In this document: in pieces, positions 17,107 to 26,665 of the stretch | Position numbering within the stretch: the stretch's first letter is position 1 | How the letters are laid out: each line of letters starts with the position of its first letter | Source of the DNA: Terriglobia bacterium | GTDB taxonomy: Bacteria > Acidobacteriota > Terriglobia > Terriglobales > Acidobacteriaceae | Length of the DNA: 64,000 nt | Direction: 5' to 3' | Assembly: GCA_020073565.1 (NCBI GenBank) | Contig: JAIQEY010000028.1 | Coordinates: 17,220-81,219, forward strand | Made by a program: the position numbers and the translations under genes | Notes under the pieces: generated by a model | What the model saw: only the letters and a program-made list of their open reading frames with translations | The model's database searches: none | Told to the model about the DNA's origin: nothing

Positions 17107-18249
17107 CTACTCCAGCACAAAAATATTCTTCTTGGCGCAGATCTCTTTCAGGATCTTTGGCCATACGGTTACGCTGACTTCGCCCAGGTGCGCTTTGCGG
17201 AGCAGCAGCATCAACGTGCGCGATTGTCCAATTCCGCCGCCCACCGAAAGCGGTACCTCGTTCTTGATGATGGCCTGGTGATAAGGGAACTGCAGGTTGC
17301 CGAGCAGTTCCGACATCTCCAGTTGCTGGCGCAAGGTTTCGGCGTTCACGCGGATACCCATGGAACTGAGTTCATGGCGGCGCTGGGTGACCGGGTTCCA
17401 GACCAGGATGTCGCCGTTGATGCCGTGCGTGTCTTTACCGGTTTCTTGGCGGGTGTCGGTGATCCAGTCGTCGTAGTCGGCGGCGCGATTTTCGTGCGGA
17501 TAACCATCCTTCAGCGGCCAGCCGATGCCGACGATGAACACCGCGGGATACTTCTGCAGGATCTGCGTCTCGCGCTGCTTGCGCGGCAGGTCGGGGAACA
17601 TTTCCAGAATTTCCTCGGCGTGCAGGAAGGTGAGTTCCTCGGGCAGGTTGGGGAAGCGTGGATCCTTCAGGGCAGGGAAGAGGTTCTGCGCGAATTTCTC
17701 TGCGCCGACCAGCACTTTCCAGATCTTGCGGACTACCTGCTTTAGAAACGCAACATTGCGATCGGCGGCGGTGATGGAGCGCTCCCAATCCCACTGGTCG
17801 ACGTAGGCGGAGTGATCGTGATCGAGGAAGTAGTCCTTACGCACGGCGCGCATGTCAGTGCAGATGCCTTCGCCGGGCTTGCAATCGAATTCCTTCAGCG
17901 CGACGCGTTTCCACTTGGTCGCAGCCTGTACGACCTGGGCATTGATAGGGTGTTTGTCCCGGTCGTTTGAAATGTGGAACGGGATGGGCGTGCGCGAGCC
18001 GTCGCGATCGAGCGTGTCGTTGACTCCGCTCTCGATGTCAACGATCAGCGGTACTTCGACCATCATGAGGTTCAGCTCTTTGCAAAGATTGTCTTCGATA
18101 TAGCGCTTGACCTGAAAAATGGCGTGCTGAGTTTCGCGCCGGTCGAGCAGGGAACGGTAATCGTTGGGCAGCACTCGTTCGAGTTCTGTGTAGTCGCCAA
18201 TACCGGGCCCGGCCAGATCGGCCTTCTTGTCATAGGTGAGAGTCGTCAT
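17107..18249 (-). CDS. asnA: aspartate--ammonia ligase (asparagine synthetase A)
   Basis: Makes asparagine from aspartate, ammonia and ATP through an aminoacyl-tRNA-synthetase-like fold. Signatures are SVYVDQWDWER-like AYVDQWDWERSI, PGEGICTDMRAVR, FIVGIGWPLKDGYPHENR, YDDW, NGDILVWNPV, ELSSMGIRVNAETL and GGGIGQSRTLMLLL. The 380-residue product is longer than E. coli AsnA (330), mostly from an N-terminal extension. ATG at 18249 was chosen because GAGGAGGG sits four bases upstream. An earlier ATG at 18372 lies in a dispersed repeat. The RES/Xre pair lies just upstream on the same strand. Confidence 0.95.
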   Translation of the reverse strand: MTTLTYDKKADLAGPGIGDYTELERVLPNDYRSLLDRRETQHAIFQVKRYIEDNLCKELNLMMVEVPLIVDIESGVNDTLDRDGSRTPIPFHISNDRDKHPINAQVVQAATKWKRVALKEFDCKPGEGICTDMRAVRKDYFLDHDHSAYVDQWDWERSITAADRNVAFLKQVVRKIWKVLVGAEKFAQNLFPALKDPRFPNLPEELTFLHAEEILEMFPDLPRKQRETQILQKYPAVFIVGIGWPLKDGYPHENRAADYDDWITDTRQETGKDTHGINGDILVWNPVTQRRHELSSMGIRVNAETLRQQLEMSELLGNLQFPYHQAIIKNEVPLSVGGGIGQSRTLMLLLRKAHLGEVSVTVWPKILKEICAKKNIFVLE

Positions 18250-18357
18250 GAAGCCCTCCTCGTACGGAACAACGAAATTGGACATACTTATGGAGTAACT
18301 GAGGACGGGGGGATGCGCTGTGACGAGGCGCACAGGAGGGTGTGCGGAAGAACAGCC

Positions 18358-18377
18358 TTTAGCACTTAGCATTTAGC
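18358..18377 (-). repeat. family E repeat overlapping the RES stop
   Basis: TTTAGCACTTAGCATTTAGC; the same 20-mer core occurs at 30989. The TAA stop of the RES gene (18373-18375, read leftward) lies inside it. Confidence 0.65.
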
Positions 18378-19056
18378 TAACCCTTACTTTCGGTGGGCGG
18401 GATGGGTTCTGGAAGGTGAGCGTGATCTTTTCTCCTTGGCGCACAGTGCCGACCAGCGCCGGACGAAAGCAGGCTATGCAAGTGCCGCTGCGATGACGGA
18501 CGCTGGGATAGACGATTCCCGCCGATCCCTTGTTGAGCAGGTCGGCGGCTAAGCGTTGCGACGCGCGATAGCTTGCGGGATCGAGGCAGTCTTCGAATCC
18601 GTGGGTGTCGCGGAGATCGTGGAACTCGGCGCGAAAGTCCGCGAGATAGTCGCGGTAGGAGACGGTTTCCTCCTCCTTCCAGTCCGTTTCGCGCAGACCC
18701 AGGGCGTAGTGGTAGGCAACTTCGGCCTGCGCGGTTTTCCGCACAAATCCCGCATACCAGGCGCCACGGTAGCCGCTGCTGAAGCGGTTGCCGCCGGGAC
18801 GCGTATAAGCGAAGGCAGCGTTGATGATGTGGTAGTTGGGAACTCCGAAAACCAGTTCGTGAACCGTGATGCCTGGGAGCAGGTTGGCTTCGCCGCTGAC
18901 GCGGTCATTGGTCGCGGCTTCGAGTTGCAGCAAGTGGTCGAACTGTGACTGGGGCAGGCCGAGGCGGGCCAGCACGCCATCGCCGTCCTCCGAGTAGCGC
19001 GTGAGAATCAGGCGATGCGTATTGTTGCGTGCAAGGGGAGTGGTCTTCGGACGCAC
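18373..19056 (-). CDS. RES-domain toxin
   Basis: Toxin of a RES/Xre pair; characterised members degrade cellular NAD+. The 227-residue product has the conserved Arg in GGNRFSSG (R91), Tyr in AWYAG (Y101) and Glu in AQAEVAY (E112), the expected catalytic set, plus the C-terminal family motif GIVYPSVRHRSGTCIACFRP. It starts with GTG directly after the antitoxin TAA with no gap, so translation should be coupled. The toxin looks intact. Its stop codon falls in a dispersed repeat. I am sure of the family; NAD+ cleavage by this protein is inferred. Confidence 0.9.
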   Translation of the reverse strand: MRPKTTPLARNNTHRLILTRYSEDGDGVLARLGLPQSQFDHLLQLEAATNDRVSGEANLLPGITVHELVFGVPNYHIINAAFAYTRPGGNRFSSGYRGAWYAGFVRKTAQAEVAYHYALGLRETDWKEEETVSYRDYLADFRAEFHDLRDTHGFEDCLDPASYRASQRLAADLLNKGSAGIVYPSVRHRSGTCIACFRPALVGTVRQGEKITLTFQNPSRPPKVRVS

Positions 19057-19509
19057 TTACATGCCGCCTCGGCGCGCGTCGAGCAACTGGCGCACGCGGA
19101 TCATGGTGGGCACGCCCCCTTTCAGCATGCAGGCGAGCGGGGACTCGCCGCCGAAAATCGGGTTCGTGTTCGGCCGCTGCACCCAGGCGTCGGCGAGCTT
19201 CGTGCTGTACAGAACGTTCAACGCCTTGAAAATGCCGACCAGGAGGGAAATGCGCGTGAGCTTGTCCTGGCCTAGCGTCTTCGGGGTGCTTTTGAGTTCA
19301 TAGAACGAGCCATTGGAAATGCCCCCCAACAATGCGCGGGCGTCTTCGTCGCGGAGTTTCCAGTGGTCGGCAAGGCTGAAGAACGCACGGACCGCGGCCG
19401 GACTCAGTTTCTCCTGTACTTCGCGGTCGGAAAGATCGGCGGGGCGCTCCCAGCGGATGCCGGGAGTCTGGCCGGGGTCGGACGATTGGGCTAGGATGTC
19501 TCCAAACAT
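19057..19509 (-). CDS. Xre/MbcA/ParS-type antitoxin (DUF2384)
   Basis: Antitoxin partner of the downstream RES toxin, 150 residues. The N-terminal part (about 35-95) is the Xre-like DNA-binding helical region (VRAFFSLADHWKLRDEDARA, then LLGGISNGSFYELK). The C-terminal part (about 95-145) is the MbcA/ParS toxin-binding domain (LVGIFKALNVLY, NPIFGGESPLACMLKG). First-gene position and direct adjacency to the toxin fit the family. A 32-base inverted repeat covers its start codon, so autorepression is likely. Confidence 0.9.
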   Translation of the reverse strand: MFGDILAQSSDPGQTPGIRWERPADLSDREVQEKLSPAAVRAFFSLADHWKLRDEDARALLGGISNGSFYELKSTPKTLGQDKLTRISLLVGIFKALNVLYSTKLADAWVQRPNTNPIFGGESPLACMLKGGVPTMIRVRQLLDARRGGM

Positions 19510-19533
19510 GTAACTGATATACTACATATTTGG
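19502..19533. promoter_or_regulatory. inverted-repeat operator of the RES/Xre pair
   Basis: Arms CCAAACATGTA (19502-19512) and TACATATTTGG (19523-19533) are inverted repeats with one mismatch in 11, 21 bases centre to centre (two helical turns). They cover the antitoxin ATG (19507-19509). This fits a site for an antitoxin dimer blocking its own expression. Confidence 0.7.
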
Positions 19534-19584
19534 ACGTACTGCAACGGGAAAGGAACTGCAGAACCCTTTCCGAGGGTTGCCTAG

Positions 19585-19609
19585 GACGGGCGAGGGCGCC
19601 CGTCGCTCC
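19585..19609 (+). repeat. palindrome at the Sel1 gene 3' end
   Basis: GACGGGCG-AGGG-CGCCCGTC followed by GCTCC, ten bases beyond the stop of the leftward Sel1 gene. Related to 6945 and 17068. Confidence 0.6.
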
Positions 19610-19619
19610 ATTTGCGGAT

Positions 19620-20414
19620 CTAGTGGCAGAAGGGCTGCAGTTTGGGCGGAGGCGCGGTGGGATATTCGTCGAACTCGCCCTCCCATCCGGAGCAGCCACG
19701 AGAATTGACAGCGCGAATGACGACTTGTTCGAGGTCTCGAGCTTTTGCCTTGGCCTCGGAAATCTGGGCTAGGCTGAGGTCGCCGCCGTCAAGGTAGGAG
19801 AGATCGGTACTCGCGGCCGTGTAGCGTGCGTCGAGTGCGATCGTGAACCAGACGTAGGCGTTGAAGGGGTCCCGCGGAATGCCGCGGCCTTCTTTTAGAG
19901 CTTTGGCGTAGAAATACTGCGCTTGCGGCAGGCCCTGGTCGGCGGCGATTTTGTATAGGGCGGGAGCCTTAGTATGGTCACGCTCCGCCATGACGCGGCC
20001 CAGATAGTAAGCCGCGAATGCGTTGTTCTGATCCGCAGCCGGCTGCAACCATTTTTGCGCTGCATCCAAATCGCGCGGCGAACCACCGCCAAGAAAGTAA
20101 CGGCGTCCGACGAGCCAGGAGGCGAGCGGATCGCCTTGCGCGGCGGCCTTGCGATAGAGATCCAGAGCCCGGTTCTGGTCGCCGGCAACCACCGTTCCGG
20201 TTTCGTAATAGTAGCCCAACGCGATCTGGGCAGGACCGTAGCCGAGATCGGCCGAGCGCCGAAAATATTCGATGCCATCCAGATCGTTGCGCGACGGGCC
20301 GACGCCGGTGATGGCGTCCATGCCGCGCTCATAAAGAGCGCTCGGCGAACTGCTCTGGGCGACCGCACACACGCTGGCCAGCGCAAGCAGAATTAGGCAG
20401 ATGGTTCGGTGCAT
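19620..20414 (-). CDS. exported Sel1-repeat (TPR-like) protein
   Basis: Periplasmic or secreted solenoid protein, 264 residues. A signal peptide (TICLILLALASVCAVAQ) is followed by about four Sel1-like repeats between 25 and 185. Examples are GIEYFRRSADLGYGPAQIAL, ALDLYRKAAAQGDPLASWLV, WLQPAADQNNAFAAYYLG and LYKIAADQGLPQAQYFYA. Such repeats bind partner proteins; no enzyme domain is visible. The C-terminus has two Cys (CSGWEG, PFCH) that could form a disulfide. It is transcribed toward the RES/Xre pair but separated by the operator region. Confidence 0.85.
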   Translation of the reverse strand: MHRTICLILLALASVCAVAQSSSPSALYERGMDAITGVGPSRNDLDGIEYFRRSADLGYGPAQIALGYYYETGTVVAGDQNRALDLYRKAAAQGDPLASWLVGRRYFLGGGSPRDLDAAQKWLQPAADQNNAFAAYYLGRVMAERDHTKAPALYKIAADQGLPQAQYFYAKALKEGRGIPRDPFNAYVWFTIALDARYTAASTDLSYLDGGDLSLAQISEAKAKARDLEQVVIRAVNSRGCSGWEGEFDEYPTAPPPKLQPFCH

Positions 20415-20578
20415 GTGGAGGTCCTGCGAAAATTATAGGGAAGGGGTGGATCGGTGTAGAGGTTACGAAAGTCTGATCCGTAACCGCACCGGATGAAATG
20501 AGCGCGTTGAAGGCTTTATTTTCTAATTTTCTCTGCGCACTCAGGGATCTCCTGTTAAATTTCTTGCACGAGGGGGTG

Positions 20579-21187
20579 ATGATGGCCGGAGCAGAGGCGG
20601 ATCCGATTGCCAGAGCTGTGTTTTATGCGGTCATCGGCTGCTGGTTTATTTTCTTCCTTACCTTTGGCCTGCGTGCCCGCCGGCCGAGGATTCAGGAGAC
20701 CAAGCGCGATCGAACTGCAATGGCCGGACTCTTTGTGCAGGCGGTGGGCTACTTCGGCGTCTGGTTCTATCCCCTGCAGAGGAAGCAATTCTCAGCGATC
20801 GTGCCGATGCCACGAACGGCAGAAATAGTGTTGGCGGTGTTGACCGTTGCCCTGGCAGCGGCTTCGGTGTGGTTGGTCGATGCCGCGTCTCGACAACTGG
20901 GAAAGCAGTGGGGACTGGCGGCACGTTTGGTGGAGGGCCACGACCTGATCAGCGATGGTCCTTATCGCCTGGTCAGGAATCCGATCTACGCGGGAATGTT
21001 CGGTTTGCTGCTGGCGACCGGATTGGCGATGAGCCGGTGGACGACCCTGCTGGCAGCCTCGGCGGTGTTTGTGGCCGGCACGCTGATTCGCATTCGCAGC
21101 GAAGAAAAATTGCTGCGGCAGGCGTTTGGAGCCACATTCGAGGAGTACGCGCGCAAAGTGCCGGCGCTGTTTCCGGGAATTTACTAG
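20579..21187 (+). CDS. isoprenylcysteine carboxyl methyltransferase-like membrane protein
   Basis: Integral membrane methyltransferase of the ICMT/PEMT-like superfamily, 202 residues. Membrane segments include AVFYAVIGCWFIFFLTFGL, MAGLFVQAVGYFGVWF and VLAVLTVALAAASVWLV. The S-adenosylmethionine-binding signature is GPYRLVRNPIYAGMFG and the C-terminal motif is RSEEKLLRQAFGATFEEY. Start at 20579 or 20582 follows GAGGGGG (20570-20576); an ATG at 20498 would add 27 residues without a ribosome site. The substrate of bacterial members is mostly unknown. Confidence 0.85.
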   Translation: MMAGAEADPIARAVFYAVIGCWFIFFLTFGLRARRPRIQETKRDRTAMAGLFVQAVGYFGVWFYPLQRKQFSAIVPMPRTAEIVLAVLTVALAAASVWLVDAASRQLGKQWGLAARLVEGHDLISDGPYRLVRNPIYAGMFGLLLATGLAMSRWTTLLAASAVFVAGTLIRIRSEEKLLRQAFGATFEEYARKVPALFPGIY

Positions 21188-21434
21188 CAGGGTGCCGAAT
21201 CGTGTCCAGTTTTCGAAAACGGAATTCCGTCCCCATAGTCACTTCAATTTACGAGTCTTCGCCGCAGTTCTTCACGGCACTTCCGTGTTTCGCCAAGGCT
21301 CCCGGAAAGCCAACCTCGCCTTCCGGGGCAGCATCCTAAGCAGAGATTAGCCCCGCCTGCCTGCTTCTGCCACTCCGTCTTGCAACGCAGGGCGCGGCTG
21401 ACGTCGGTCAACTGACCCCGGAGACGGAGGAAGA

Positions 21435-22028
21435 ATGAAGCGTATTGTTTTGTCTGCAGTTCTCGTTCTCTGTTTTGCCAGCCCGAGTTTCGTATTTGCC
21501 CAGGCCCTGAAAGGTGACCATGTGGAAGTGGGCGCATTCGCGGATTACTTCCGCATGGACCGCACTAGCCCCACTCTCAACTATGCGGGTCTTGGGGGAC
21601 GACTGGCTTTTAATTTGCGGCCCAGTGCTCAGATCGAAGCGGAGATGGCCTACGACTTTGATCGCAGTTACACCAACACCTTTACCGACGGAGTGACGGT
21701 GCAACTTGTGCCGTCCAAGACGCACGTATTGCACGCCCTGTTCGGTCCGAAATTCCAGACTGGGTCGGGACGGTTTCGCCTTTTCGCTACCGGCAAAGTG
21801 GGGCTCATCAGCTTCACCACCAACACGCAGAACCCGCCGACAGGATTCACGAGTGCTCTGGGTGCGGTCGGCAATGGCAACTCGAAATTTGCTCTCTACC
21901 CAGGAGGCGGGGTGGAAGGCTTCGTGGGACCGATCGGCCTGAGGTTTGAGGTCGGTGACGACATCTACTTCGACAACGGCGCGCGTAACAACATCCGCGT
22001 GAGCTTCGGACCGACCATTCGCTTCTAG
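21435..22028 (+). CDS. outer-membrane beta-barrel protein
   Basis: Predicted outer-membrane porin-like barrel, 197 residues. A signal peptide (IVLSAVLVLCFASPSFVFAQ) precedes alternating beta-strand segments (VEVGAFADYFRM, GLGGRLAFNLR, AQIEAEMAYDF, VLHALFGPKFQTG). The protein ends with Phe (VSFGPTIRF), the usual BAM insertion signal. AGGAAG lies six bases before the ATG. No function beyond membrane location can be inferred. Confidence 0.8.
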   Translation: MKRIVLSAVLVLCFASPSFVFAQALKGDHVEVGAFADYFRMDRTSPTLNYAGLGGRLAFNLRPSAQIEAEMAYDFDRSYTNTFTDGVTVQLVPSKTHVLHALFGPKFQTGSGRFRLFATGKVGLISFTTNTQNPPTGFTSALGAVGNGNSKFALYPGGGVEGFVGPIGLRFEVGDDIYFDNGARNNIRVSFGPTIRF

Positions 22029-22118
22029 CGAATCGCGACCAAAGGGATGGTTGCGGAGTGAAGGCGCACCGATCTGCAGCCGTCGTTCGGCCGCAAACGC
22101 CTGTATCCTGCACGGGAT

Positions 22119-22150
22119 GGGCGGACAAGAATGTCCGCCCTACACGGCTA
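22119..22150 (+). repeat. family B palindrome supplying the aminotransferase stop
   Basis: GGGCGGACA-AGAA-TGTCCGCCC followed by TACACGGCTA. The terminal CTA (22148-22150) is the complement of the TAG stop of the leftward aminotransferase gene. Confidence 0.75.
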
Positions 22151-23371
22151 CGGATAGCGCTCGCGCAGCAGATCCCCAATTGCTGAGTAGGCGGTGGCCA
22201 GCGTCTTCTCATCGGGCAGGAAGACGATGCGGAAGTGTTTGGTGCCGGGACGCTGGCCGAAGCCGGAGCCGTGTACGGCCATTACGTGTTTCTGCCGGAT
22301 CAGTTCGCGCACGAACACTTCGTCGTCTTCTGGAATATCGAGTCTGGGGTAGGCGTAGAAGGCGCCACGCGGCGCTACGCAACTGACGCGCGGAGTCTCG
22401 GTGCACCACTTCATGGTCAGATCGCGGCGGGAACGCAGCTTGCTTTTGACTTCGAGCAGGTGGTCTTGTGGACCTTCGAGCGCGGGCTTGATGGCGTACT
22501 GTTCCGGATGATTGGCGCACAGGCGCGAGCGCAGCAGTTTGTTGATCCCTTCGAGGTATGGCGTCATGACCGAAGCTTCGCCGCTGGCGATGCCCCATCC
22601 GATGCGCCATCCGGGAGCGAGGTAGTTCTTCGATAACCCGCCGAAGGTGATGACGGGCACGTCGGGCGCAACCTTGGCCATTGCGATGTGCGGGGCGTCG
22701 TCCTGGGTTTCCCCGTCAATGATGAGCTTGTCGTAAATCTCGTCGGCAAAAATAACCAGATTGTGCTGGCGGGCGAGCTCGGCAATCTCTTCCAGCATCG
22801 CGCGCGTGCATACTGACCCAGTCGGATTATTGGGATTGATCAGCACAATGCCCCGCGTCCGTGGCGTGATTTTCTTCTTGATGTCGTCCAGATCGGGCTG
22901 CCAACCGTTTTCTTCGTGCAGGTAGTAGGCGTTCAATCCAATGTCGAGCTTCGCCAGCACGGCCGAGTAGAGCGGGTAATCGGGACAGGGCGTAAGCACG
23001 TTGTCGCCCGGATTGAGAAGCGCGGTCAGGCAGAGATCCACCGTCTCGCTGACGCCGGTGGTGACGAACACATCCTGAACGTTGGTGATGCCCTTGCGCC
23101 CGGCCTCGCCGCGTATGGCGTCGAGCGCTTCTTTCACACCCGATGAAGGCGAGTAGCCGTTTTTGCCGTCGCGCATGGCTTTGTGGACAGCCTCGATCAT
23201 GTGAGCGGGCGTCTGAAAATCGAACGTGAGCGGGTCGCCGATGTTGAGTGGGAGAACCTTGTGTCCCTGCCGGATGACTTCGTCAGCGACGCAGGCCAGG
23301 TCGCGGATGGCGTAGCGCACGTTTTCCAGGCGGGCAGCGGGGGTGATTTCGCGGAGTTGAGTTAGTGGCAT
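22148..23371 (-). CDS. PLP-dependent aminotransferase (class I, AlaA-like)
   Basis: Fold-type I aminotransferase, 407 residues, most like the AlaA/YfbQ group that makes alanine from pyruvate and glutamate. Motifs in order: GDPLTFDFQTP, the VTTGVSETVDL PLP-phosphate loop, LINPNNPTGSV, FADEIYDKLI with the Asp that pairs with pyridoxal, and the Schiff-base Lys in FGGLSKNYLAPGWRIGW. The C-terminus has FRIVFLPDEKTL. The gene lies 96 bases after an aldehyde dehydrogenase on the same strand, across a family C repeat pair. The exact substrate is not determined. Confidence 0.88.
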   Translation of the reverse strand: MPLTQLREITPAARLENVRYAIRDLACVADEVIRQGHKVLPLNIGDPLTFDFQTPAHMIEAVHKAMRDGKNGYSPSSGVKEALDAIRGEAGRKGITNVQDVFVTTGVSETVDLCLTALLNPGDNVLTPCPDYPLYSAVLAKLDIGLNAYYLHEENGWQPDLDDIKKKITPRTRGIVLINPNNPTGSVCTRAMLEEIAELARQHNLVIFADEIYDKLIIDGETQDDAPHIAMAKVAPDVPVITFGGLSKNYLAPGWRIGWGIASGEASVMTPYLEGINKLLRSRLCANHPEQYAIKPALEGPQDHLLEVKSKLRSRRDLTMKWCTETPRVSCVAPRGAFYAYPRLDIPEDDEVFVRELIRQKHVMAVHGSGFGQRPGTKHFRIVFLPDEKTLATAYSAIGDLLRERYP

Positions 23372-23385
23372 CAGACAAGTCCTTG

Positions 23386-23460
23386 CTCACCGCCGAGACG
23401 CAGAGGTCGCCGAGAAGAGCACTTTCAAAAAACCCCTGCGAACTCGGCGTCTCGGCGGTA
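23386..23460. repeat. family C inverted pair
   Basis: CTCACCGCCGAGACGCAGAG then GTCGCCGAGAAG (23386-23417) and the inverse CGAACTCGGCG then TCTCGGCGGTA (23439-23460), around a 21-base loop. It fills the gap between the aldehyde dehydrogenase stop and the aminotransferase start. The other pair is at 12158. Confidence 0.8.
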
Positions 23461-23467
23461 GATATTC

Positions 23468-25006
<1,539 letters not shown>

Positions 25007-25444
25007 AAGTCCTCCTGGGAATAGTGCAGAATCTACATGCTAACAACCGAGGTGGCATGGGGCAAGCGCGGGAGGCGTTGTTGCTGAGGTCTCGAATAGG
25101 CCGACAGATCGCCAAATCGAATTGAACTCGAACTTCCCACAAGCCGACTGCTGGACCGAATACTTCTAGTTTGCCGTGGTCCGACCAGATAGAGAATTCC
25201 CATGGTGACAGTCCTCCTTTCGGCCGTTTCCAATTTCCAGCTTTCCGCCAAACTGGTGCGACGGGGACTTCACGACAGGTGCCCAACGAACTGAAGTCCC
25301 ACGGGATTACAATGGCTAGTGGGTTCAGCTCTCATCCTTGAGGCGGCAACACATCCGGTGTCACAGGGAGTACAGTTTCACCCGGTGGACCCCATGGCAC
25401 TCTGGCGCTGCGGGTCTAATGAGTATATGTGGCGCGAGTAGACG
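25007..25444. other. intergenic, no firm gene
   Basis: About 440 bases between divergent aldehyde dehydrogenase and tandem-TIR genes. A minus-strand frame (25203 to 25033, 56 codons) has GGAGGACTG before its ATG, but its translation is Ser/Arg-rich and resembles nothing, so I do not call it. No clear promoter consensus for the TIR gene was seen. Confidence 0.4.
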
Positions 25445-26287
25445 ATGACAGAAGTCTTCCTGAGCTATGCAAAAGAGGACCGGAGCAAAGCGGCCAACCT
25501 CGCGCGGGTCCTTTCCGATAAGGGGTGGACCATCTTCTGGGATAGGGAGATTCCGATAGGCAAGAACTGGAATGATGTGATTGAACAGCGGATACCCGAG
25601 GCTAAGGTCGTAACTGCTCTTTGGTCCCCATCGTCTGTCAAATCCCGCTGGGTTATCACGGAGGCGGACTTTGGAGCAGAGCACCGCAAGCTACTGCCGG
25701 TCATGATTGAGGCTACTGAGGTTCCGATAGCCTTCAGACTGGTCCAGTACGCGGACCTGACCTCATGGGATGGCTCTTCGACGGACCACGCCGAGCTAAA
25801 ACGACTGTTTCAGGCGCTCGTAGAACGAATAGGCGAGGGCAGCGGCCGTCCTAAGACGAGAATCGCCAGTAGTCGACCTGCGCTCATCCGTAGTGGAGAT
25901 TCGCCTCGCAAGATCTTCCTCGGATACGCGCGGCCCGACCATCAGATTGCTGAAAAGCTCGTCAGGGCCCTTCAAGAGCATCGATTTTCGGCATGGTGGG
26001 ACTTTCAGATTCCAATCGGCGCGACCTTCCAAGACACAATTCTGGGGACACTCGAGTCGGCAGAAATTGTCCTGATTATTTGGTCTCAGATCGGTGTCCA
26101 CTCTCCATGGGTCCTAGCTGAAGCCCAATGGGCACTCGAACGCCGGAAGCTCGTGAGTGCGAGAATTCAGCCACTAACCATCCCTGCGGGCCTTGAAGGT
26201 GCCCCGAATGTGGATTTGGAGGACTGGGACGGCTCGGCCCGAAGTGTCACATTCGTTCGTCTCCTCGAAGCCATCGCTTCGGTTTGA
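25445..26287 (+). CDS. tandem TIR-domain protein
   Basis: Two complete TIR domains in one 280-residue cytoplasmic protein, with no other domain. TIR-1 spans about 3-125 (EVFLSYAKEDRSKA, TIFWDREIPIGKNW, SRWVITEADFG). TIR-2 spans about 156-280 (KIFLGYARPDHQIA, AWWDFQIPIGATF, SPWVLAEAQWA). Each has the Glu expected for NAD+ cleavage (E73 and E226, both four residues after a conserved Trp). A basic linker separates them (RPKTRIASSRPALIRSG). Family knowledge: bacterial TIR proteins act as NADases or signal-producing enzymes in anti-phage defence. No sensor gene is adjacent apart from a possible small membrane peptide downstream. Confidence 0.9.
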   Translation: MTEVFLSYAKEDRSKAANLARVLSDKGWTIFWDREIPIGKNWNDVIEQRIPEAKVVTALWSPSSVKSRWVITEADFGAEHRKLLPVMIEATEVPIAFRLVQYADLTSWDGSSTDHAELKRLFQALVERIGEGSGRPKTRIASSRPALIRSGDSPRKIFLGYARPDHQIAEKLVRALQEHRFSAWWDFQIPIGATFQDTILGTLESAEIVLIIWSQIGVHSPWVLAEAQWALERRKLVSARIQPLTIPAGLEGAPNVDLEDWDGSARSVTFVRLLEAIASV

Positions 26288-26339
26288 GACTCGTCGCTCG
26301 AATCAAAGCTTCGAGTGCGCTCATCGCCGAGAAGCTATA

Positions 26340-26450
26340 GTGAGCCGGAATACTGGCGACGTTGACGTGTTCTCTGGGCTTTTGCTAGTCGCACTTCTGA
26401 TTGGAACCGTTCTGAGCGTTGCTGATATCGCGACTTCTTGGCGCCACTAA
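26340..26450 (+). CDS. possible 36-residue membrane peptide
   Basis: A short frame from GTG at 26340 with GAGAAG five bases upstream encodes a single membrane span (VFSGLLLVALLIGTVLSVAD) and a short polar tail ending SWRH. It begins 52 bases after the tandem-TIR stop on the same strand. Ribosome site, hydrophobic composition and position make it plausible, but at this length chance is a real alternative. Confidence 0.35.
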   Translation: MSRNTGDVDVFSGLLLVALLIGTVLSVADIATSWRH

Positions 26451-26665
26451 GGGTTTCGTTCAAACGTTCAAAAGGGGCATCTGGAAAAACTCTCCCTCTG
26501 GGGAAGAGCGGGTCAAGACGGGCCTCCGCCACGGTTCCCCTTGGTCACTTTCGTAACCCTTACCCCCTATGACGCAAGTTCATTACCCATCCAAGCAGGG
26601 ATATGATTGTCATGGTTTGAGAAGTACCCCGTATTTTCAGAATTTCGAATCAGGTTGGCGCGTTC
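26451..26665. other. intergenic upstream of the FecR-like gene
   Basis: About 215 bases with no coding frame that I trust. AGGTTGG at 26652-26658 is the likely ribosome site of the next gene. Confidence 0.4.

Noticed and set aside
25033..25203. 56-codon minus-strand frame with a good ribosome site
   Set aside because: Apart from GGAGGA nothing supports it: Ser/Arg-rich, no motif, no partner gene.
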